From JAMWCX01 sp964352425 (GTDB lineage Bacteria > Omnitrophota > Gorgyraeia > 2-01-FULL-45-10), in the NCBI GenBank assembly GCA_964352425.1, contig CAYGRZ010000005.1:1-61206 (forward strand): DNA of 61,206 bases, given 5' to 3'. Position numbers and translations under genes: made by a program. Below, piece after piece: positions 40,110-48,572 of the stretch (positions are counted from its first letter, which is position 1; each line of letters opens with the position of its first letter). The notes beneath the pieces are model-generated. The model had not been told where the DNA came from. It did not search any database and worked only from the letters and a program-made list of their open reading frames with translations.

Positions 40110-41597
40110 ATGATGCAGGAACATAGTGAAGAGAATGAACTGATAAGACAGAAGAGGCAGAAGCTCGAGAACATGACGGCCGCCGGCGTGAACGCGTACG
40201 GGGGCAGGTTTGAGGTAACCTCGCGCATAGGCGAGCTGAAAAACGCATTTACCGAAGGCAGGGAGGTCGTGGTTGCCGGCAGGATCATGGCGGTCAGGCT
40301 GCACGGCAAGAGCTGCTTTCTCGATATCAAGGACTCGACGGGCACAATGCAGGGCTACATCAAAGCCGACGCCGTCGGCGCGGAGAAGTTCGCGTTTATC
40401 AAGGCCAATGTCGACATCGGCGATTTTGCGGGGTTGAAGGGCGACACCTTCACAACGCGCACGGGCGAGCCTACGGTCGTCGTGAAAGAATTTACGGTAC
40501 TGTCGAAAGGCTTGAGGCCGCTCCCCGAGAAATGGCACGGCCTGAAGGACGTTGAGACGCGCTACCGCCAGCGGTACGTCGACCTGATCGTCAACGACGA
40601 GGTGAAGCAGACGTTTATTCAACGCTCGAAAATCGTCTCGCATATTCGCGCGTTCCTCGACTCGAAGGGCTTCCTCGAAGTCGAGACGCCGATGATGCAG
40701 GCGATCCCGGGCGGCGCGGCCGGCAAGCCGTTCAGGACGCACCATGAAGCGCTCGACGCCGACCTCTACCTGCGCATAGCCCCGGAGCTGTATCTCAAGC
40801 GGCTCCTCGTCGGCGGGTTCGAGAAGGTCTACGAGATAAACAGGAACTTCCGCAACGAGGGCATATCGATAAAGCATAATCCGGAATTCACGATGCTCGA
40901 GGTCTACGAGGCGTATTCCGACTGCGCGGGCATGATGGCTCTGACCGAGGAGCTCGTGACCGGCATCGCAAAAGACGTCCTCGGCAGGACGGCGCTGGAA
41001 TACCAGGGCAAGGTGATAGACCTCTCAAAGTGGGAGCGTGTATCGTTCGCCGAGCTCATGAAGGACCAGTTCGGGATACTGCCGGAAGACCCGCAGGAAG
41101 CATGGGTAAAGAAGCTGAAGGCCAAAGGCATAGAGATAGAAGGCAAGGATGTCTCCCGGACCCAGATCATAAATATCGTGGGCGAGCTCGTCGAGCCGAA
41201 AGCGCATAACCACCCCGTCTTCGTCGTCGATATGTTCCGCGAGATGTGTCCGCTTGCCAAGGTCAAGCAGGACAATCCGCTCCTGACTGACAGGTTCGAA
41301 CTTTACATGGGCGGGATGGAGATCGCCAACGCCTACTCGGAGCTCAATGACCCGATCGAGCAGAAGGCGCGGTTCCTCGATGATCTTAAAGCGGCCAACG
41401 ATCCCTCGACCGCGCCCGGGACAGGCAACAAGCGCGTGATGGACGAGGATTTCGTCACCGCGCTCGAATACGGCATGCCGCCCGCCGGCGGGCTGGGTAT
41501 CGGCATCGACAGGCTCGTCATGATACTGACGAACGCCGCGTCGATACGCGATGTGATATTGTTCCCGCAGTTACGGCCTCAGGTCAAAGAAGAATAG
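40110..41597 (+). CDS. lysS: Lysyl-tRNA synthetase, class II
   Basis: A 495-residue class II LysRS. The N-terminal OB-fold binds the anticodon (VVVAGRIMAVRLHGKSCFLDIKDSTGTMQGYI). Motif 1 lies around FLEVETPMMQAIPGGAAGKPF, motif 2 is FEKVYEINRNFRNEGISIKHNPEFTMLE and motif 3 is GLGIGIDRLVMILTN. ATG 40110 and 40113 are adjacent candidates, and the second is better spaced from AAAGGCG. lolC follows with no gap. Confidence 0.96.
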   Translation: MMQEHSEENELIRQKRQKLENMTAAGVNAYGGRFEVTSRIGELKNAFTEGREVVVAGRIMAVRLHGKSCFLDIKDSTGTMQGYIKADAVGAEKFAFIKANVDIGDFAGLKGDTFTTRTGEPTVVVKEFTVLSKGLRPLPEKWHGLKDVETRYRQRYVDLIVNDEVKQTFIQRSKIVSHIRAFLDSKGFLEVETPMMQAIPGGAAGKPFRTHHEALDADLYLRIAPELYLKRLLVGGFEKVYEINRNFRNEGISIKHNPEFTMLEVYEAYSDCAGMMALTEELVTGIAKDVLGRTALEYQGKVIDLSKWERVSFAELMKDQFGILPEDPQEAWVKKLKAKGIEIEGKDVSRTQIINIVGELVEPKAHNHPVFVVDMFREMCPLAKVKQDNPLLTDRFELYMGGMEIANAYSELNDPIEQKARFLDDLKAANDPSTAPGTGNKRVMDEDFVTALEYGMPPAGGLGIGIDRLVMILTNAASIRDVILFPQLRPQVKEE

Positions 41598-42818
41598 ATG
41601 AACTGGCAGCTCAAAGTAAGCCTGCGGTATCTCACCTCCCGACACAGGGAAAAGTTCATATCCGCGATAAGCCTCATCTCGATCTTCGGCGTCGCCATCG
41701 GCGTCGGTGCGCTCATCATCGTCATAGCGGTCATGAGCGGCTTCGACGAGGACCTCCAGTCGAAGATCATCGGCACGTACTCGCATATCGAGGTGATCTC
41801 CGACTACGGCGTCAAACCCTCCGACGCGTTCACCGCGAAGATCCTTCGGTGCGGCGGCGTGAAGGCGGCGGCGTACTTCCTGAACGGGCAGGCGCTCATC
41901 ACCTACGGCGACAAGGTAACCGGCGTTATCGTGAAAGGCGTGAAGATCTCCGACGAGGTGAAGGTCAATAAGCTCGGAGCGTACCTGAAGACAGGTTCTC
42001 TCAATGTGGCCGGCGGCGGGGCGGTCCTCGGCAGCGAGCTCGCCCATAAGCTCGGCGTAACGACAGGGGATACCATCTCCGTCCTGTCACCGGCATCCAT
42101 TACCGTGAAGAATATGATCCTGCCCGGCCGCCTGAAGGCCGAGGCGAAACCTTTCAGGGTGGCCGGCATATTCACCTCGGGTATGTATGAATATGACGCC
42201 AACCTCATTTATGTCGATCTCGCCGACGCACAGGCCCTGCTTGGCGCCGGCGATATCGCAAGCGGTGTTTCCGTCCGTGTCGGCGACACTCAAGAGGCGG
42301 ACGGCATCAAGAGGGCGCTGCAGGTCAGCCTCGGCCCCGAGTACGTCGTCCGGACATGGGTGGAGATGAACAGGAACCTGCTTTCGGCGCTTAAATTAGA
42401 AAAGACGGTCATGTTCATCATCCTGGCTCTTATAGTCATGGTCGCCTGTTTCAATATCGCCAGCACTCTCATCATGACGGTCCTCGAGAAGACGAAAGAC
42501 ATCGGCATCCTGAAGGCGATCGGGGCGACGAACGTCAACACGATGGCGATATTCGCGATGCAGGGCGGCTTCATCGGCATCATCGGCACATTTCTCGGAA
42601 CGGCGATGGGGCTCGGCGTCTGCTGGTGCCTCAAGACATATAAATTCATCACGCTCCCGCCGGAGATATACTATATCGATAAACTTCCCGTCAAGATCGA
42701 CATGGGAGACATCTATCTCATAATCGCCTCGAGCATATTGATAAGCTTTATCGCGACGATATATCCCGCGTACAAGGCGTCGCGGCTCGACCCGGTGGAG
42801 GCCCTGCGCTATGAGTGA
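41598..42818 (+). CDS. Lipoprotein-releasing permease LolC/LolE
   Basis: A 406-residue permease with four membrane helices: one near the N-terminus (AISLISIFGVAIGVGALIIVIAVMSGF) and three at the C-terminus (MFIILALIVMVACFNIASTLIMTVLE; IGIIGTFLGTAMGLGVCWCL; IYLIIASSILISFIATIYPAYKASRLDPVEALRYE). A large periplasmic MacB-like domain lies between. It extracts outer-membrane lipoproteins from the inner membrane. Only one permease gene is present here, so it probably forms a homodimer (LolF-like). It overlaps lolD by 8 nt. Confidence 0.9.
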   Translation: MNWQLKVSLRYLTSRHREKFISAISLISIFGVAIGVGALIIVIAVMSGFDEDLQSKIIGTYSHIEVISDYGVKPSDAFTAKILRCGGVKAAAYFLNGQALITYGDKVTGVIVKGVKISDEVKVNKLGAYLKTGSLNVAGGGAVLGSELAHKLGVTTGDTISVLSPASITVKNMILPGRLKAEAKPFRVAGIFTSGMYEYDANLIYVDLADAQALLGAGDIASGVSVRVGDTQEADGIKRALQVSLGPEYVVRTWVEMNRNLLSALKLEKTVMFIILALIVMVACFNIASTLIMTVLEKTKDIGILKAIGATNVNTMAIFAMQGGFIGIIGTFLGTAMGLGVCWCLKTYKFITLPPEIYYIDKLPVKIDMGDIYLIIASSILISFIATIYPAYKASRLDPVEALRYE

Positions 42819-43497
42819 CGTGATATTGACGGCGCGGGATGTTTCGAAAGTGTACAGGAAAGGATCGAAGGAAGTCCGGGCCGTGAACGGCGTCAGCCTC
42901 GACGTGAAGAAAGGCGCCTCAGTCGCGGTGATCGGCCCCTCGGGCGCCGGCAAATCCACCCTCCTGCACCTTCTGGGCGGGCTCGACCGGCCGACCGCGG
43001 GCACGGTCCTGATGGACGGCGCCGACATGTACCGGCTCTCCGACAAGGCCCGGGCGCGGCTCAGGAACGGCCGCGTCGGTTTTGTGTTCCAGTTCTACCA
43101 TCTTCTGCCCGAATTTACGGCGCTCGAGAACGTGATGTTGCCGGGGATGATCGGAGGGCATGGCGCATGGGGCATGGCGCATGGGGTAAAAGAAAAAGCG
43201 AGAAATCTGTTGAAGTCTGTCGGGCTGGAAGATCGGGCAAGCCACAGGCCGGGTGAACTTTCCGGCGGAGAATCCCAGCGCGTCGCGATAGCGCGCGCCC
43301 TCATGAACGCCCCGCAGGTTCTCCTCTGCGACGAACCGACCGGTAATCTCGATTCAAAGACCAGCGAATCTATATTTGAACTCTTATTCGGCCTTAAGGC
43401 GAAGACAGGCATGTCTATAGTCATAGTAACTCATGATGAAAGCCTCTCCAAAAGGACTGACGAGGTCCTCCGCATCAAAGACGGCAGCGTAGTATAA
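42811..43497 (+). CDS. lolD: Lipoprotein-releasing ABC ATPase LolD, with a heptamer-repeat insert
   Basis: A 228-residue MacB/LolD-type ATPase. It shows Walker A (GPSGAGKSTLLHLLGGLD), Q-loop (VFQFYHLLPEF), signature (LSGGESQRVAIARAL), Walker B (VLLCDEPTGNLD) and H-loop (IVTHDESL). Just after the Q-loop segment (NVMLPGMIGG) there is an extra HGAWGMAHG stretch, encoded by four 7-bp repeats at 43158-43185. Relatives have a shorter, variable sequence here. It powers the adjacent permease. Confidence 0.92.
   Translation: MSDVILTARDVSKVYRKGSKEVRAVNGVSLDVKKGASVAVIGPSGAGKSTLLHLLGGLDRPTAGTVLMDGADMYRLSDKARARLRNGRVGFVFQFYHLLPEFTALENVMLPGMIGGHGAWGMAHGVKEKARNLLKSVGLEDRASHRPGELSGGESQRVAIARALMNAPQVLLCDEPTGNLDSKTSESIFELLFGLKAKTGMSIVIVTHDESLSKRTDEVLRIKDGSVV
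43158..43185 (+). repeat. Four tandem 7-bp units inside lolD
   Basis: GCATGGC, GCATGGG, GCATGGC, GCATGGG in a row, keeping the frame open. It sits in a surface-loop position of the ATPase, next to the Q-loop region. Confidence 0.85.
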
Positions 43498-43520
43498 TTC
43501 CCATCGTATAAGAATATCCA

Positions 43521-43597
43521 TTATGTTAGTATCGGTAGGGCACCTTTAAAGGTGCCCTACGCTGTGGATAACTCAGCCCCAGAGATTCCTGTCCAAG
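43521..43597. repeat. Chimeric REP copy (P5) carrying the comM tail
   Basis: 43521-43573 is identical to 32223-32275 (spacer, palindrome P3 and tag). 43563-43597 is identical to 32321-32355 (tag after P4 plus the comM stop codon and the seven codons before it). The switch falls in the shared TGTGGATAACT. The palindrome itself is at 43535-43560. P4 and the 30-bp gap are missing here. Since comM is intact at the other locus, this is the derived copy. Confidence 0.9.
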
Positions 43598-43670
43598 AAA
43601 TAGTCATCGCAGTTTCGGACTTGTACATACATGAAGAAAATGTTAAACATAAAAAAGTCAGATATAGCAA

Positions 43671-43699
43671 TTGACAGATATCGTTACATGATGTATACT
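43671..43699 (+). promoter_or_regulatory. Promoter of the 1505-aa protein gene
   Basis: TTGACA (43671-43676) and TATACT (43694-43699) with a 17-bp spacer. The -35 is followed by GATAT, as in the tandem promoters at 2448 and 2532. Transcription starts near 43706. Confidence 0.75.
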
Positions 43700-43740
43700 C
43701 ACTTTCGCATATGTTAATTCCATTATCGTCTCCTGCAGCC

Positions 43741-43775
43741 AGACACTTTGCCGCGCGCAAGGTGTCTTTTGTTTA
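43741..43775 (+). terminator. Leader terminator/attenuator before the 1505-aa gene
   Basis: AGACACTTTGC (43741-43751) pairs with GCAAGGTGTCT (43757-43767, one G-U pair), then TTTTGTTT. It lies between the promoter and the ATG at 43817, so it would stop most transcripts about 70 nt from their start unless overcome. A 37-codon frame from ATG 43711 crosses it and ends over the start codon, but has no clear ribosome site. Confidence 0.65.
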
Positions 43776-43816
43776 TCATAATATTTCAAAAGTAAATATC
43801 AATTCCGGAGGAAACA

Positions 43817-46800
43817 ATGTTTAAGAAATTCGTGCGCATCATTGTTGCTATTACTTTCCTTCTCAATGAAACAGCTTTTGCATTGGGACCCGGTGTTGTC
43901 TCGGGCCAGTTACGTCCGAACGGCAGCGATACCAGGGACGATATGTACGCTGCCGGCCAAAAACTGTTCGCAGCCAGGCGCGGACCGGGATCGATCAACT
44001 GGGAATCGTATATCAACAGGGATGGTTTCCAGGGTGATATCCCTAATATTCCTGGTTTAAAGTTTGTGCAGTCAGGCGATATGAACGTCGCGCCTGCGGG
44101 CTGGGAGAATAACAAGCTGCTCAATGCGGGCGTCTCGGACCTGATCCAGGCGCTTACGTATTTTCGCGATTCTGAAGCAAAATTGCCGGCTTCATATGAT
44201 ATCAGGGAAGGTTATTATGAAGTCGACAAAGCGGGCGGCGGGCTTCCGATCAGCAGGTGGGAATATGACGCCCAGAAAGATAGCTGGACCCTCGTCGTGC
44301 ATTACGATTTCGTCCAGATGTGGAATAACATCCTTGCCAATGACGTGCGGTTCGAATATACGTTCCCTGACGGCGAGAAACGTACCGTCAGCCTCGCCTG
44401 GGCTGTATTTTACAGGATCGCGAAACACGAGATGGCCGACCTGCAGAAGAAGACGGGGACACCGAAAGGCGGCGGCCACATTACAGAAAATGAGGCGACC
44501 GACGGCGAGATCGGCGGCGAGCTTGCCGCCAACACGATCGGCGGACGCTATAACATCATCAATGACGCGGTATGGATGTGGTTCCTCGGCTCCTACGCGT
44601 TCGGCTCACCGACGCAGCGTAACAATGACATATTAAAGGAAAGGCTCACGTGGTTCTTTGCGGGTAAGGAAGCGCGGGACATGAAATTGAATCTCGAATT
44701 CCCGAACCTCCTCCGGGACGATGCCGCGCGCAAGGCCGCGATCGGCCTGGCGCTTGCCCTCAACCGCCAGTTTTATGCGCACTACAGGAAAACACCGGAT
44801 GAGGAGTATAAAAGCGCGCGGATGGAGCGCCTCAAGCATGATTACGAAATGCGGAAGTCCGCCGTCACCGAAGCGCTGTCCGCTACGGGGAAAGAGGAGA
44901 TCATTACGAAGCACCTCCCCGGCCGTGCCCTCACGATTAACGGCAAGAAGTATTACGGCAGCGCCGATCATTATTTTGATACGATCTATGGCACATTGCA
45001 GGAAGCTGTCATGTGGATGCTATCGAACAAAGATATCGCGTGCCTGAAACCGTCCGTTGACAAGGGCATGTTCGGTGACACAGTAACTGTGATGGTACGG
45101 AATCCTGATAATGAGAATGAAACACTGCGCCTGAAGGTTGAGATAAAGAGGCATTCTCCGGAAATAATCCATTCCTTTAGTATTATTAACGGCATGGAAA
45201 TCTCGACGGGCATCAATTCCAAAGGTAATGATGCGGCATTCATCGGGAAGATGCAGGAATTGCTCAGCGATATTAAGACAGGAAAGATGAGGGATGTCTG
45301 GCCGTTAAGCAGATGGGCCAGGGTAAAAGGGGGACAGCGCCCTATTTCCGAAGCGCCGGCCGCGTCCGGCGAGATGCGCGGGGACGGGACCGGCTTCGAT
45401 ACGTCGAAGGAGGAGCTGCGCAAGGACCTCGGATTCGACAAGCCGGCCGCGGGCGCGGAGGCTGCGGTAAGATCAGCTACGGTCCACGGCATTACTCCGG
45501 CGCAGGTTGTCACCGTTACGGGTGTCCCCGAAACCGGCGCGAAGCAGGCGCTGAGAAACGCCCTGCAACAGATCCGGAATAACAGCAGGCTTGACGCGGC
45601 GGAACGCGGACGACTCGTGTATGATGCAATTGAGAGGCGGTCCAATATACCGATAGAGGAGGCCGTGGCGATAAGGCGTGACTTGGGTATTACTATGGAA
45701 GACCTGACCATGGCGCTTTTTGCGCAGCAGCTGGAAGTCGGTTTTATCCGCGATACATTAGAGCGCGAAACGCCCAAGGAAATGAGGCTCGGGACATCGG
45801 AAAAAGACATCGCCCTGAAAGCGGTGCTGAACCGTGAACGTACAAGGAGGCTGGACAAAAAACAGGAGCCCTGGAAGAACGGCGTCTTGGCTGCAAAGAC
45901 CCCTGAAGAGATCGTGAAAATATTGCAAGACATGAGAGATGCTAAGGACTGGCTGCCGTCGCTGAGCCTGCAGCAGGCTGTCTGCAGGAGGGTGAAAGAG
46001 CTCCATCCTTCCGAGGACCTGGATCCGTATTTTGACAAGATCGCCGGTGAGCTTGTGGAGGGCTATGACGGACTGAGGGGGGTTTTTTACGATCTTGAAC
46101 ATCCGAAAGCGGTGCGCGGCCTGCATTTGCTGAATCAACGAGGCGATGTCTCCGGTGAATTCTGCACTCTCTGCTATCCCACCGTCGTCAAGGACCTGAA
46201 AACGGAGCGAGGGTTGCCGTGGGGGGATTACAATATATTCTTCACCTATTTCCCGTTCGCCAAGCACGGAATAACCATAGGATATAAGGACCATGTTTCT
46301 CAAAAGGCCGACCGGGCCAAGATCCTCGATATGCTCAGGCTCATTGAAGAGATGCCGTCATTCCGCATCGTCTTCAACGGTGTCGGCGCCGGCGCCGCCA
46401 TACCTAAACACACTCACTTCCAGGGATTTACGGAGACGATGCCCGTAGAAGAGTTATTGAACAGGCTGGATGGCGAGGAGAGGCTCAGGTGGGGCGACAC
46501 GGGGAAGGGTTCGTTCGTGACCTTGCTCCCCGGCTATCCTGCGTCGGCGGTCGTGGTCAAGAGCAAGGACAGGAAAACCCTGGCCGGGCAGGCCGCCAAC
46601 ATTGTAGAGATGATTAACGTCATCGGCAATATGGAATCAAAGAACTATTCGGCAAGCCTCATGTTCAGATATGTCCCCGGAGAAAAAGCCTATTACGCGT
46701 TCATCTTCCCGCGCAATGTCGCCGGTGAGACGCCGACGGGCTTCGACGGCATGTTCGGGATCAGCGAAATTAGCGGCAAGGTCATTTGCGAGCATGACAA

Positions 46801-48334
46801 GAATTTTAACAATGCATCCGCGCAGATAGTATGGGCTGCCCTGAAAGAGGCCGGCATACCGCAGGATCAGTTTATCCCGATGCTGGCAAGGGCCCGCGAA
46901 TACCTTGACTCGAAATATGGCAACGGCAGTGTCTCCATTGGGACAGGGAAGGCTGGATTCTCCTCGGCGGGCGACTCCGGCAGCCCCGTAAGCGCGGCGG
47001 GTAAGGGATCGGTTGTACTGAAATCGATGGATGCCGAGACGATGCGCGGCATGCTGTCATGCCTGATCGAAGCAGAGCAGGGCGGTACTCCAGACGTGTC
47101 CGGCGAGCAGCGCGGGGACGGGACCGGCTTCGATACGTCGAAGGAGGAGCTGCGCAAGGACCTCGGATTCGACAAGCAGGCGGAGGCGAGGATAGCCGCG
47201 GATAAGGAAGCGCAGCAGGCTGAAGACCTGGCAAATATCAACATCATAGCAGACTCGGATTCGCTCGGCTTCATCAACGCGGTCGAAGTGCTGCTCCGGA
47301 ACGGAAAGAGCAGTCTCGACCAGTACCAGGAGGATATGCTCAAGCGCGCTTTCGTCGTCCAGGATCTCGAAGCGCTGCGACCGGCCCTTCAAAGGATCAT
47401 TGTTGCGATCAAGGACCGCAAGAAAGTTCTGCAAGATGCAGCGAAAGACAAAGAAGCGCTCTATGAAGCGCCCGACGGGAAATTGCTGAAACAATCGTCG
47501 ATGATAACCGCAGGCGCCATTGCGCAGAGCGCCGCGCCGCGCGAAATGATCGAAGCCGGCCGTCAGCCGGCGGCGGATCTCGCGCCAAAGCGGATCGTGG
47601 TAGCGCCGAACATTGCCGATATCATATCCGACTACGCGGCGCGGATCGCCAGAGATAAAGGCCCCGGCGTCGTCGAGCCGGCGCCCCGCGAGATCGCGGC
47701 ATTCTATCCTTTATTCGGCCTGCTCGAAACGCAGCCGGTCGAGATCTGGCTGCCGCAGAGCGTCGAGAAACAGCTGACCGCCCCGGTGCGCGCCGAGATC
47801 GCGAAGCTCAATAAGCGTATCAGGGAGCGCAGCGGCTCCAAAGAAGACGCCATCACCATCAAACCGTATGATGGAGCAAATCTCTCGAAGAAACTCGCCC
47901 AGAAGAGTGACAAGGTGCGGCGGATATTCATCAATGACCTGTCGATGACACAGTATTTCAGGGACGTCCTGCGGTCGGCTGACGGTGTTGAGCTCTTCAA
48001 AGGTAACCGCATATTCACGACCACTATCCCTCAGGGCAGGGACGAGCTCGAGAACTCTGTCTTCCAGGCATGGTTGGTCAAGGTCTCGATACTGTCATGT
48101 CTTCTTACGGAGAGTAACGCGCCGGTCGTGGGAGCGGCCTTACGATCAGAACTTGAGGGAAGATTTGAAGGCGATCCGGCAGAATTCATCGATAATCTGG
48201 CCAAGGACGAGACGAGCGCGACCCCTGAGGCGGTCGCCAGGCGCGTCAACTACTTCCTCGGCAAGATCGTGAAACTCAGCAAGGTCATTGCCGAACAGCT
48301 CAGGATGCTCAAGGCGTTCTGGACTGCGGCGTAA
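43817..48334 (+). CDS. 1505-aa secreted protein with an HIT/GalT-like (DUF4922-type) core
   Basis: A very large exported protein. The signal peptide is MFKKFVRIIVAITFLLNETAFA. Residues about 30-515 form a domain I do not recognise, with a motif FYRIAKHEMADLQKK...GGHITENEATDG near 200-230. Residues about 640-1010 resemble GalT/HIT-type phosphorylases (DUF4922/GDPGP1 style): EFCTLCYPTVVKD, then YNIFFTYFPFAKHGITIGYKDHV, and VGAGAAIPKHTHFQGF (near 856-871), which supplies the H-x-H-x-Q catalytic motif. Residues 1120-1505 are mostly helical and unassigned. A linker of about 24 residues (RGDGTGFDTSKEELRKDLGF) occurs twice, near 519 and 1097, before and after the HIT part. A ribosome site GGAGG precedes the ATG. 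The substrate is unknown. Confidence 0.8.
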   Translation: MFKKFVRIIVAITFLLNETAFALGPGVVSGQLRPNGSDTRDDMYAAGQKLFAARRGPGSINWESYINRDGFQGDIPNIPGLKFVQSGDMNVAPAGWENNKLLNAGVSDLIQALTYFRDSEAKLPASYDIREGYYEVDKAGGGLPISRWEYDAQKDSWTLVVHYDFVQMWNNILANDVRFEYTFPDGEKRTVSLAWAVFYRIAKHEMADLQKKTGTPKGGGHITENEATDGEIGGELAANTIGGRYNIINDAVWMWFLGSYAFGSPTQRNNDILKERLTWFFAGKEARDMKLNLEFPNLLRDDAARKAAIGLALALNRQFYAHYRKTPDEEYKSARMERLKHDYEMRKSAVTEALSATGKEEIITKHLPGRALTINGKKYYGSADHYFDTIYGTLQEAVMWMLSNKDIACLKPSVDKGMFGDTVTVMVRNPDNENETLRLKVEIKRHSPEIIHSFSIINGMEISTGINSKGNDAAFIGKMQELLSDIKTGKMRDVWPLSRWARVKGGQRPISEAPAASGEMRGDGTGFDTSKEELRKDLGFDKPAAGAEAAVRSATVHGITPAQVVTVTGVPETGAKQALRNALQQIRNNSRLDAAERGRLVYDAIERRSNIPIEEAVAIRRDLGITMEDLTMALFAQQLEVGFIRDTLERETPKEMRLGTSEKDIALKAVLNRERTRRLDKKQEPWKNGVLAAKTPEEIVKILQDMRDAKDWLPSLSLQQAVCRRVKELHPSEDLDPYFDKIAGELVEGYDGLRGVFYDLEHPKAVRGLHLLNQRGDVSGEFCTLCYPTVVKDLKTERGLPWGDYNIFFTYFPFAKHGITIGYKDHVSQKADRAKILDMLRLIEEMPSFRIVFNGVGAGAAIPKHTHFQGFTETMPVEELLNRLDGEERLRWGDTGKGSFVTLLPGYPASAVVVKSKDRKTLAGQAANIVEMINVIGNMESKNYSASLMFRYVPGEKAYYAFIFPRNVAGETPTGFDGMFGISEISGKVICEHDKNFNNASAQIVWAALKEAGIPQDQFIPMLARAREYLDSKYGNGSVSIGTGKAGFSSAGDSGSPVSAAGKGSVVLKSMDAETMRGMLSCLIEAEQGGTPDVSGEQRGDGTGFDTSKEELRKDLGFDKQAEARIAADKEAQQAEDLANINIIADSDSLGFINAVEVLLRNGKSSLDQYQEDMLKRAFVVQDLEALRPALQRIIVAIKDRKKVLQDAAKDKEALYEAPDGKLLKQSSMITAGAIAQSAAPREMIEAGRQPAADLAPKRIVVAPNIADIISDYAARIARDKGPGVVEPAPREIAAFYPLFGLLETQPVEIWLPQSVEKQLTAPVRAEIAKLNKRIRERSGSKEDAITIKPYDGANLSKKLAQKSDKVRRIFINDLSMTQYFRDVLRSADGVELFKGNRIFTTTIPQGRDELENSVFQAWLVKVSILSCLLTESNAPVVGAALRSELEGRFEGDPAEFIDNLAKDETSATPEAVARRVNYFLGKIVKLSKVIAEQLRMLKAFWTAA
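45367..45435 (+). repeat. Interdomain linker repeat, first copy
   Basis: Encodes GEMRGDGTGFDTSKEELRKD and continues LGFDK. Nearly identical in DNA to 47102-47176, including third codon positions, so the duplication is recent or maintained by gene conversion. Confidence 0.85.
47102..47176 (+). repeat. Interdomain linker repeat, second copy
   Basis: Second copy of the linker (GEQRGDGTGFDTSKEELRKD, then LGFDK), 1.7 kb after the first, in the same frame of the same gene. It separates the HIT-like core from the C-terminal domain. Confidence 0.85.
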
Positions 48335-48362
48335 TGTGTAGCATATAGTAAATTCTAAACAA

Positions 48363-48394
48363 GGCGTAGCGGAGGTTTAAACCTCCGCTACGCC
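48363..48394. repeat. REP-like palindrome P6, variant
   Basis: A 32-bp perfect palindrome centred on TTTAAA, with inner arm GTAGCGGAGGTTT. It shares the GTAG head and the TTTAAA centre with P1, P3 and P5, but not the TGTGGATAA tag. Confidence 0.85.
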
Positions 48395-48450
48395 TACTGT
48401 GTCAGGATCATAGGGTGTAGGTTATCGCAGGGCGCAAGTTCGGTACCATA

Positions 48451-48479
48451 GCCCCGGAGAGATCCGGGGCCGTTTTTTT
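48451..48479 (+). terminator. Rho-independent terminator of the 1505-aa gene
   Basis: GCCCCGGA (48451-48458), 4-nt loop GAGA, TCCGGGGC (48463-48470), then CGTTTTTTT. A strong classical terminator, 117 nt after the stop codon. Confidence 0.9.
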
Positions 48480-48516
48480 GCCTGCGGAGCTACCGGGGAA
48501 AAGCCATTCATATTAA

Positions 48517-48545
48517 TTGACATACTATTACCATTTATATATAAT
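48517..48545 (+). promoter_or_regulatory. Promoter of the aminotransferase-mcsA-mcsB operon
   Basis: TTGACA (48517-48522) and a perfect TATAAT (48540-48545) with a 17-bp spacer. No CtsR- or CIRCE-type operator is visible around it. Confidence 0.8.
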
Positions 48546-48572
48546 TGAATCGAAATATCATGGGCAAATACT

